The translations under genes were made by a program, and so were the position numbers. From positions 1-23,873 of the IMG/VR virus record IMGVR_UViG_3300023216_000765: a DNA stretch of 23,873 bases; one strand, given 5' to 3'. Position 1 is the stretch's first letter. The number at the start of each line of letters is the position of its first letter. The stretch comes from a virus. The notes below the pieces were generated by a model. That model made no database searches. It was not told the DNA's origin and saw only the letters and a list, made by a program, of their open reading frames with translations. Positions 1 to 8,242 of this stretch are shown here, one piece after another.

Positions 1-1
1 G

Positions 2-3000
2 GCAGTTAAGTCCCGTATACAAGACAGAGATTATGAACCATTAACTACAATGGAACATGTTCTAATGATGTCTGCTACATTCCCCCTTATTCGTGGTATT
101 CCTAATCTATTTGGAGCAGGTGCAGCTGGTCATGGCTCCCTTAAACAGGGTTGGAAATCTATGATGGGCAAATATGCTAGTGCTGATTACAAAGCTTTAA
201 CTAAAAACCATGGTCCAGAAACTACTCGTGGGTTGTTAGAAATTCTGACAAAGGGTGGTAAATATAATATTATTAATCAGTCACAGCTATCGGATAGAGT
301 ATGGGATATTGGTAAAGGATATACTCAATCTACTATTCTTAGTGGATTACGTGCAGGTAAAAATAAAGCTGGTGGGTATATTATGCCAATGGATGATGTC
401 TATGGATTATTAAAAGCTTATCAGGTTGAAGCTGGTAAGGCTGGTACTTCTGCATGGGCGAAAGGTTATGCTGCTGACTACTTAGCATCTGCTCCTCGTA
501 TGATTATTGGGGCTGGAGCTATGAACTTTGAGTTGATTAAATCTGGTATGATGGACAAGATGGATCCACGTGAGCTGATGACACATATGTTTATTGCTGG
601 CTTGATGACAAAGAGCCGTGGTGCATGGGGCAGAGAAACAATGCGTGAATATGTCATGGACTTCCAGGGACATAATGAAGTTATGGATCTGTTAAATATC
701 AAGCATGAAGGTATCACCGATATGATTCAGACCTACAATGAAGGACAGACTACGGCTGCCTTTGGTGGTGCTTTCAGGTCTCAAACTGTGGGTAATCAAA
801 TAGAGAAAATATTTAGTGAACATTCAAAGGATCAAACATTCCTTGAAAGTGAATTTAATCCATCACATAAGATTGTAGAAGATATAGGTCGTCTTGCTAA
901 TATCATGGGGATGAGCGGTCATGCTGACCCACGTGAATATAAGATGATTGAGGTGCGTAGGTTAGGAAGAGCTAATCTGGATGCTATGAAGGAGAAGCTG
1001 GAGGCTATTCAATTCAGTGATGGTACTACTATAGGCGAACATGGTTATGATGGCACTGCAGCTAGGCTTTCAAAGGATGTAGCTGAAGGTGTGAAGAGGA
1101 TATATTTCAATGCGATGGTTGAGCTTGGTGAAAAGACAGGTATGCCAATTACAGAAACATCTGATGGTAAGAGATTAGAGATTGGTGTAATGAATATACC
1201 TATGAATACTAATCTTGGTGAGTTTGGAACTATCCAATCTACCTTAGCTGTATTACGTGAGCTTGGATTAGCCCGTGAAACAACGTCTCCTCAAAAGGTT
1301 GGATTTCGTATGAATGAAAAGGGTGAACTAATTCGTACTGATATTAAAGACCAAAATGATCCTTTATATAATGTAGATCTTATGCCTATCGTTGAGGGAA
1401 TTGTAGATAGAACTACTAGCCAGCTCATTAAAGAAAATCATGGAAAGAATTTTAATAAGTATGTAGCATTGGATGGTGCTGATAATCCATACCTTAAATC
1501 TCTCATCCATAGTGTTGGTATTGATGCATTGGAACGTATATATCATATGTCCACTAAGGACTTAGATAAATTAGATACTACGGAACAGAACTTTGTCATA
1601 GCATCTGATCGTGCTCTTCGTGTGAAAGATAAATGGGAAGATCTGAATACTGTGGGCAGAATATTGGCGAATCCTAATCAATATAAGGTAGGAAGACGTG
1701 ATTTAACTGCTAAGGAGGAGCGAGTTGAGGATACTGTTAAAGAAGCTATAGATGAAGCTACTAATTTAGAACTTGTTATTCAACAGGAGATTCATCCTAT
1801 CATTGCAGCTGCTGAGATGCAGGCAAAGGATACCAGAACACAGCAGACTATTCCATTTGATGTAGCAAGAGCTTTGGTTGAAGGATTTGAAAAGCTTGAT
1901 CTTATACGTCCAGCAGATGCATATCTAGCATCATTTGGTAGAGATTTTCCTGAAGCTGTCCAGAGTTATACACAGCAAAGGTTATTACGTGATTGGAATT
2001 ATAGTAACGAAGCATTAGGTATGGTTATGACGGCCCAGGATAGAGGAATGTTGACAGTTGATCCTATTCAGGGTCTACAGATACAATCTGCCGCAGCCAT
2101 CAAGGAGCAAGCATCTAAAGAGGGCTTAGATATTGACCGTCAAAATGATTTGGCGCGTAAGCAGGTAGAAATTATTAAAGCTATTGATGGGCCTAATGTT
2201 CATCAGGTACCAACTTTATTTAAACCCGATCCAAAGACAGGTGAACAACCTTTTTATGTTAGCGATGTAGATAAAGTATATAATATGTTGGATGCCGTAT
2301 TTGCTAGACGTGTTTCTGAACAGGCTACTAAAGTTATGGAATTTCTTGACACAGATCCACAAGGTGTTGAACTGCAAAGTAATCGTGCACTGTTAATGGA
2401 AGGACTGGATATATTTAATAGAACAAAAGATCCAGAGAGCTTAACACAAATTGATATTGCATTGAAAGGATTACGTAAATATTATGGTGGAGATGAAAAG
2501 TATGAACCTTTACTTAAATCTATGGAGGGAGAAGTATCACGTTTTGTAGAGCTACGATCTGCTTCAGATAAAGTATTGGTTGAAGGTATCGAAGGTTATA
2601 CTATGTCTATTGGTGAAGGTATCAATGCTATTGCTACAACTACCGAAGGTGGACGTAACTATATTGGTGTTATCATGGATAAAATTAATAACCTTGGTAA
2701 GTTTGCTGGTACTCGTGGTGAAGCATTGAAATATAAAGATATGTTAATGGATAATCTAACCAGTGAGCTTGGTAGTAAAGAAAATATGCGTAAGCTAACC
2801 TTGGATGATGCTGTCCAAGAGTTTTTAAAGGTTAAAACTTATGATGCATTAGCTGAACTGATGTTGAGTGTGAATAAAAAGATTGAGATGGGGAGATCAT
2901 TTAATGTAGATCAGGCTGAGCAGATGAAAGCAGATGCTGGTAAGTTTGGTGAGTTATATAAACGTAGTATGGCTCATGTGATAATTGAAAAAGATATACA

Positions 3001-6000
3001 TGTTGCAAAGAAGTATGGTTTAGTTGATCCAGATAATATCAATCAGATTGATCCTGCTTGGATAAAAGATATGGTAGATAAAGGTATTCATCAGAGTATC
3101 CAACGTGTTCGTGATCATATATATGCTAACGATAAAGATTATACTAATGATAATCAGAAGAAGAATGCTTGGCAGACCTTTAGGAATGAAGAGTTACCAG
3201 TATTAATTAAAGGTGCTTTTGCATCTCTTGGTGGCACACGTAATACAGCAAGGGTATTCGGTAATACAATTGTCATTCAAAAGGATGTTCCTGGTCGTTC
3301 CAATAAATCAGATGATTTCTTTAATGCTCCTGGTGTATCTGGGAAGGGATATGATGTTTTCTTTTTAGAAAAAGAAGGTATACTTAATGATCGGACTGAA
3401 ACAGTTGAAGGCAGAAAAGATCTACATAATATATTAAATGGTGAGAAACCAGAAGAACGTAAGCCTCGTGTTAATAAGGAATACACTGAGTACTTTGAAA
3501 AAGAGGGAAGGAATCTGGATGAGTTCCAGATGGCAGAGAAGATACAGGAATATGTAGAAGGTATGCCAGCTAATGAACTTGTTCCTATGGATCTTAATTC
3601 TGGTCGTACAGTACTATTCCATTGGTCTGCTGATAATAAAGCTAAACTTAATACTGATTTCTCCAGCTGGTATGAAGTTAAACGTCAAAGGTTAACAGGA
3701 GATGTTAGAACTAATTTTGAAAATAGCTTTGGACATTTAGCTGAGCTAGCAAGCCCTGGATTTAAAGATGCTGAGCTTAAGATGCAACTTATGTATACGG
3801 ACTTTACCAATACATCAGGTTTTAATAGATTCCTTGATACCAGAGTATTATTTGATCCAGCTCTTCGTGCTACTTGGTATGGTAAGTTTTTCAAGTATAG
3901 TAAAACTTCTGAAGGTGGTAATACATCCAGGATGTCCTATGAAGTGTTGGAATATATGTCAAAACATCATGCAGATAGAGATACAAAGGATGCTTTCAGG
4001 ACTATTATAGATAGGGGTATTAATTTATCAGCTGTACGTGATGAAGAGTTTGTTGCAGGTAATCCATTTTATAATCTAGGTAATATTAGACGTAATATAG
4101 AAGCCATCTCTAATGATCCGACCAGATCAGATGCAGAAAGATTAAATGCAATGGAGTTTATGAATGAATTAATTCCCGAGCTCAAACCCAGTGCGCAATC
4201 AAGTTCGATTGATGGGGGTATATATATAGATCAAACCTTAGCTCGTGTTATCTGGGCATTAGATGGTAAAAGTATAGGTGATTTCAATGGTAAAAAACCT
4301 GCGGTATTTCATAATAATCCAGAAGCTGGTACTACTGCTATATTAAAAGGCTTTATGGTATATGATCCAGACATAGCAGGTAGAATGGGTGATGCTAATA
4401 TGTTTATGGGTGAATCTACTGCTAAGGAGTTCTTTAGGGAAGGTTTAATACCAATGAATTTTACATCATCTGATTGGCGTGCAGATATGGTACAGATAGG
4501 TGCAGATAATATAATTAATATTTTGCCTACAGATATAGGTTTAGGTTTCAGAGGAGAAGCAGGAAAAGGTGTTGTATTGTCTCATACATTAAATGACTTC
4601 CATGATGTACGGATGACTCAGGCTGTACGTGCATGGCAAGGACTGGAAGGCCTTGTACAGGAGATAGGAGGATATAATACAGAGCTATTGGGTAGATCCA
4701 ATAATGAATTGGCCAGGATATTATATGATCTGAAAACTCAGGATGGATTTGAATTTGACCAGGGTATTAATTCATTAGCACAGAAATTATTACATTATGG
4801 CATGGATTCTAATGATGCTACTATTAAAAGAGCGATAGGTAAATTATATCGTGGCAAAATGGTAGAGATATTACGTAAGCCTATCACATCCAAAGGAGCA
4901 GATGCATATATTATACCTGAGGCTGGTTATGTTCATCGCAATCCAGTAATACGGAAGATATCTACATTGGATAGTCAGGGTAATGAAATAGATACTGGTG
5001 CTAGGATTTATACTAGCTTTGGTGGTATGACTGTGGGGAATAGTTATTATAAAAAAGTGGTTACAAATGTAAAAGATCTTGATTTTGTTTACAAAGATAA
5101 TGGTATTGATATAGTAATACGTAAGGATGGTGATCAATGGCTTGTACATAATGTGTATGAAGAGATGGTTCGTAATCGTGGTGCCAGACTATCAAATATG
5201 GATTCATATGATGGGTATGATTTTGCTGCCCGTAGTGGTGTTAGGGGTGTGATCAATCAGATCGATGCATACATTAAAGATGGTACAATAGAGGTTACAT
5301 ATGGTGATGTATTTAACCTATTAAATAGTGGTGTTGCTAATGTCCGTGACGCTAAGGGTAATCGTGTACAAAAGAAACTGCAACACTTGCGTGAAAAGGT
5401 TAAAAAATATGATATACAACTTGGTGCTAATGCTGTTGCCATACCTAAAAAGTCATATGATATAGGTTTTCATAGGGTGGAACGTATTAGTAATAAGATA
5501 ATGGCAGAGACAGCATCAGTTAATGCTTATGATCTGCGTGTATTGCATCAACGTGATATGGATGGAGATAAATTATACACATGGTTTGGTGCTCCATTTG
5601 AAGTAATGGCACACAATATTAATAAGATGGCTATTGTTTCAGATTATTATCAGATGGATAAAGTAGATCATGATATAGATCCAATGGGATTTGGTAAATC
5701 TATTGAAAGTGGAAAACCTAGGGCTGGTACAATGAATCAATCTATTGGATATTCAGAGCTGAAACGATTACAGCAGACTAAAGCTATGGCTGTTGGTGCC
5801 AATATAGGTATGAAGAATGTAATAAATTGGATGCAAAATGTAGGATTCCGTATTGGTACACATGTAGAAATGCGAAACCTTAATGATGTTGCAGGAGATT
5901 ATAATAATTCTATTGATAAGATTGGTACATTGATGCGTATGGGTAATATTAATCAGTCATCAGTTGATCAATTTGGTGGTGTCAATGATGTATTAATGTC

Positions 6001-8098
6001 AAACATGCGTAACTACCTGCTTTTTGGTGACATTCCAGATGGTATGACCATTGATCCTACCAAACATCATATGAATCATCAGTCTATGTTTAGCATGGAG
6101 TATGGCAACCAGCCACAAAGAGCTGGTACTGCTCATCAGACTATAGATAGAGATATTATTACTACGGTAGTACAGGCATTACGTAAGCCTTCTTCTATCT
6201 TTAATGATATTTATGATGCTGGGGGTAAACATACGCCTGAAAGTTGGGAGCTGCGTAAGATACAGAAAGATCTTCGTAAGTTATTTGCAGATCCTAATAC
6301 ATATGTAGTCGAGAAATTATTATGGAAGTATCGTAAAGATCCAAAGAATAGAATGGCATTAGTTAAGATGTTTTATGATGCTGGAAGTCATGCAAAGGAC
6401 TTTAGATTAGGTGATCAGTATGCACTGGGTCAGATTATGAAACAGATTGCTAAAGGAAGGGTACCTACTCCTACTAATGAACTGATTAGATTCAGTGCTA
6501 AGGCTCCAGAGAAAGATCCTACTGGTAAGAAAATTAGTCAGGAAGATTGGTTAATGCAGCTTAATAACTCAGGTTATTTAATTAATAAACTACTTAGTAC
6601 CAGTGCCTTTGATGATCAGGCAATGTATGGATCTCTACCAAAAGATCGTATATCATCTGTGGCTACATTTACCAGCCAGTTAGTTGAACGGGTGTCGTTC
6701 CTTCAGGGGTTTGGTCAAGATGTATTCAAACCAATAGAACATTTAGATCAAGCTGGCAATCTTATTACTACAGATTTTGATCTTCAATATAAAGATGGAT
6801 TAGGTAGGGGTTATAAAGGTGCTCGTAGAATGCAGCTTGAAGGTGCAGTGTATAATTTGTTAGAGCATGAAGGATCTCGATTGGCTAGAAATATACGTAA
6901 GTATTCAGCTGGCGGTAAGTTTATGAGGTTTGATTTAGAAATGGCCAATGAAAGATTTTCTGCTGTTGAAGCTGCGATGGGTCTGGTAGAGAAACGTGCG
7001 ATGACTGTAGTGAAAGATGTAAAGACCATTACATATCGTGTGAAGACAGCTAAAGGATATATACCTAAAGCGCAAAGACGTAACTTATTTGAAAACAAAT
7101 ATGTCTACAGATATAAAGGGGATGTATTAGATAAAGAAAAGCTTGGTGAGATCAGGTATGATGATTTAGATAATCGTATAGGTTTTGTTCCTAAAGGTGA
7201 GAGTTATTTAGCTGAACCTGGGTGGACATATTTAGAAATTCAACGACCCATCATACACCAAAGTTTAAACCATGATGATTCTCGTGCAGGTTTTTCATTA
7301 TACAAAGCCACTAATCATGTTGTTCCTGAAAATTTTCTTGGACTTACCCAAGCACGTAATTTCAGGGAACATACAGCAGTAGTGCAAAGTGAAATCTCTG
7401 AAAATTATAGGGATGTATTAGAGACAATGAAACGTGCAGCTAAATCAGGTACAGCATATACTAATGAGATATTTGGTGAGGGTACCAATAGAGATCAATG
7501 GTTGTTAGATCAATATTTTAAACGTTGGGCAGGTGAAGATCTTATGCAGCACGCTGACTTATTAAATGCGGTTCAATATTTAATTAAACCAAGACCATTA
7601 CAGGGTAAGTTTATACCAACAAGAGGTGAGGTTCCTGGTGTTCCTGAAATACCATATCTATCTGTTAATAGACGACTTGTTAGTGAAGTTATGCAATGGT
7701 TGAACAATAATAAATTCATGGAAGTTAATGCAGATGGCACAGTAAATGAAACATTGCCTGGTTTAGAATTGATGGTACAAAATTGGATGAAGTATGATAA
7801 GCAGTTTAAAAATGGTAAAGACTGGGAGTTTGAAGATATCAATAGAAGTATGGGTTCTCGTTCATTAATGTTTATGAATAATTATAATGCTAATCTTCAG
7901 AAGTTGGGTAAAGATCAGCTTAGTCTGGTTGGTCACTTTTTATCTGATATATCATTATATGATCCGGCTATGGAGATGATGATGCAGGAGATGGATCTAT
8001 TACCTGGGGGCAGGGAGATGTCTAAGTTTATAACAGATGGCTTGAAAACAGAAGAGATCAAGGTAGAACTCAAAGATAGAGGATGTAAGAAGAGATAA
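2..8098 (+). CDS. Giant virion-type RNA polymerase candidate, 5' partial
   Basis: The frame is open from the left edge (16 codons before the first ATG at 50), so the true start lies outside the window and the protein exceeds 2,698 residues. Numbered from the Met at 50, residues 1836-1840 read D-M-D-G-D within the context R-D-M-D-G-D-K-L-Y-T-W. The three aspartates match the Mg-binding DxDGD motif of the second double-psi barrel in RNA polymerases of the beta-prime, QDE-1, YonO and crAss-like phage types. The upstream context (G-F-H-R-V-E-R then about 25 residues to the motif) is compatible with that barrel. The first 35 visible residues are hydrophobic and Gly-rich; most of the rest is helical with no other motif I recognise. 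It lies just before two more very large genes, as expected for virion-packaged and ejected polymerases. The call rests mainly on one motif plus size and context; a large polyvalent internal virion protein is the alternative. Confidence 0.62.
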   Translation, partial: AVKSRIQDRDYEPLTTMEHVLMMSATFPLIRGIPNLFGAGAAGHGSLKQGWKSMMGKYASADYKALTKNHGPETTRGLLEILTKGGKYNIINQSQLSDRVWDIGKGYTQSTILSGLRAGKNKAGGYIMPMDDVYGLLKAYQVEAGKAGTSAWAKGYAADYLASAPRMIIGAGAMNFELIKSGMMDKMDPRELMTHMFIAGLMTKSRGAWGRETMREYVMDFQGHNEVMDLLNIKHEGITDMIQTYNEGQTTAAFGGAFRSQTVGNQIEKIFSEHSKDQTFLESEFNPSHKIVEDIGRLANIMGMSGHADPREYKMIEVRRLGRANLDAMKEKLEAIQFSDGTTIGEHGYDGTAARLSKDVAEGVKRIYFNAMVELGEKTGMPITETSDGKRLEIGVMNIPMNTNLGEFGTIQSTLAVLRELGLARETTSPQKVGFRMNEKGELIRTDIKDQNDPLYNVDLMPIVEGIVDRTTSQLIKENHGKNFNKYVALDGADNPYLKSLIHSVGIDALERIYHMSTKDLDKLDTTEQNFVIASDRALRVKDKWEDLNTVGRILANPNQYKVGRRDLTAKEERVEDTVKEAIDEATNLELVIQQEIHPIIAAAEMQAKDTRTQQTIPFDVARALVEGFEKLDLIRPADAYLASFGRDFPEAVQSYTQQRLLRDWNYSNEALGMVMTAQDRGMLTVDPIQGLQIQSAAAIKEQASKEGLDIDRQNDLARKQVEIIKAIDGPNVHQVPTLFKPDPKTGEQPFYVSDVDKVYNMLDAVFARRVSEQATKVMEFLDTDPQGVELQSNRALLMEGLDIFNRTKDPESLTQIDIALKGLRKYYGGDEKYEPLLKSMEGEVSRFVELRSASDKVLVEGIEGYTMSIGEGINAIATTTEGGRNYIGVIMDKINNLGKFAGTRGEALKYKDMLMDNLTSELGSKENMRKLTLDDAVQEFLKVKTYDALAELMLSVNKKIEMGRSFNVDQAEQMKADAGKFGELYKRSMAHVIIEKDIHVAKKYGLVDPDNINQIDPAWIKDMVDKGIHQSIQRVRDHIYANDKDYTNDNQKKNAWQTFRNEELPVLIKGAFASLGGTRNTARVFGNTIVIQKDVPGRSNKSDDFFNAPGVSGKGYDVFFLEKEGILNDRTETVEGRKDLHNILNGEKPEERKPRVNKEYTEYFEKEGRNLDEFQMAEKIQEYVEGMPANELVPMDLNSGRTVLFHWSADNKAKLNTDFSSWYEVKRQRLTGDVRTNFENSFGHLAELASPGFKDAELKMQLMYTDFTNTSGFNRFLDTRVLFDPALRATWYGKFFKYSKTSEGGNTSRMSYEVLEYMSKHHADRDTKDAFRTIIDRGINLSAVRDEEFVAGNPFYNLGNIRRNIEAISNDPTRSDAERLNAMEFMNELIPELKPSAQSSSIDGGIYIDQTLARVIWALDGKSIGDFNGKKPAVFHNNPEAGTTAILKGFMVYDPDIAGRMGDANMFMGESTAKEFFREGLIPMNFTSSDWRADMVQIGADNIINILPTDIGLGFRGEAGKGVVLSHTLNDFHDVRMTQAVRAWQGLEGLVQEIGGYNTELLGRSNNELARILYDLKTQDGFEFDQGINSLAQKLLHYGMDSNDATIKRAIGKLYRGKMVEILRKPITSKGADAYIIPEAGYVHRNPVIRKISTLDSQGNEIDTGARIYTSFGGMTVGNSYYKKVVTNVKDLDFVYKDNGIDIVIRKDGDQWLVHNVYEEMVRNRGARLSNMDSYDGYDFAARSGVRGVINQIDAYIKDGTIEVTYGDVFNLLNSGVANVRDAKGNRVQKKLQHLREKVKKYDIQLGANAVAIPKKSYDIGFHRVERISNKIMAETASVNAYDLRVLHQRDMDGDKLYTWFGAPFEVMAHNINKMAIVSDYYQMDKVDHDIDPMGFGKSIESGKPRAGTMNQSIGYSELKRLQQTKAMAVGANIGMKNVINWMQNVGFRIGTHVEMRNLNDVAGDYNNSIDKIGTLMRMGNINQSSVDQFGGVNDVLMSNMRNYLLFGDIPDGMTIDPTKHHMNHQSMFSMEYGNQPQRAGTAHQTIDRDIITTVVQALRKPSSIFNDIYDAGGKHTPESWELRKIQKDLRKLFADPNTYVVEKLLWKYRKDPKNRMALVKMFYDAGSHAKDFRLGDQYALGQIMKQIAKGRVPTPTNELIRFSAKAPEKDPTGKKISQEDWLMQLNNSGYLINKLLSTSAFDDQAMYGSLPKDRISSVATFTSQLVERVSFLQGFGQDVFKPIEHLDQAGNLITTDFDLQYKDGLGRGYKGARRMQLEGAVYNLLEHEGSRLARNIRKYSAGGKFMRFDLEMANERFSAVEAAMGLVEKRAMTVVKDVKTITYRVKTAKGYIPKAQRRNLFENKYVYRYKGDVLDKEKLGEIRYDDLDNRIGFVPKGESYLAEPGWTYLEIQRPIIHQSLNHDDSRAGFSLYKATNHVVPENFLGLTQARNFREHTAVVQSEISENYRDVLETMKRAAKSGTAYTNEIFGEGTNRDQWLLDQYFKRWAGEDLMQHADLLNAVQYLIKPRPLQGKFIPTRGEVPGVPEIPYLSVNRRLVSEVMQWLNNNKFMEVNADGTVNETLPGLELMVQNWMKYDKQFKNGKDWEFEDINRSMGSRSLMFMNNYNANLQKLGKDQLSLVGHFLSDISLYDPAMEMMMQEMDLLPGGREMSKFITDGLKTEEIKVELKDRGCKKR

Positions 8099-8110
8099 TG
8101 AAAGTTAACG

Positions 8111-8194
8111 AAAAAGTTATGTCATATATGGGGTATTTTCAAACTCAAAACAAAAAGGTGCCCTACCCTATAAACAAAATTGTGAAAACTTTTT
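8111..8194 (+). promoter_or_regulatory. Nested inverted repeats in the gap before the 891-residue gene
   Basis: The 140-base gap after the giant gene can fold. AAAAAGTT at 8111-8118 pairs with AACTTTTT at 8187-8194. Inside it, TATGGGGTA at 8127-8135 pairs with TACCCTATA at 8164-8172 (nine pairs, one G-U). The loop is A-rich. A Shine-Dalgarno-like GGGAG follows directly at 8195-8199. It has no hairpin-plus-U-tract form, so a leader structure acting on translation of the next gene, or an RNA processing site, fits better than an intrinsic terminator. The pairing is visible; its role is inference. Confidence 0.4.
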
Positions 8195-8206
8195 GGGAGA
8201 TTATTT

Positions 8207-8242
8207 ATGTTTTGTAATGATATACTACCAGAAAGAAATTGA
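8207..8242 (+). CDS. Possible 11-codon leader peptide
   Basis: ATG at 8207 follows GGGAG at 8195-8199 with a normal 7-base gap and opens an 11-codon frame (MFCNDILPERN) ending in TGA at 8240-8242. That stop overlaps the TTG at 8239 which begins the large downstream frame (TTGA). The leader has a better ribosome binding site than the large gene itself, which suggests translational coupling. A frameshift joining the two frames in the A-rich GAAAGAAATTG stretch is the alternative, as is a sequencing indel. Confidence 0.33.
   Translation: MFCNDILPERN

Noticed and set aside
4871-7842. Antisense frames of 60-95 codons inside the giant gene, and others inside the 891-residue gene
   Set aside because: They have no ribosome binding sites and mirror the codon pattern of the long plus-strand frames.
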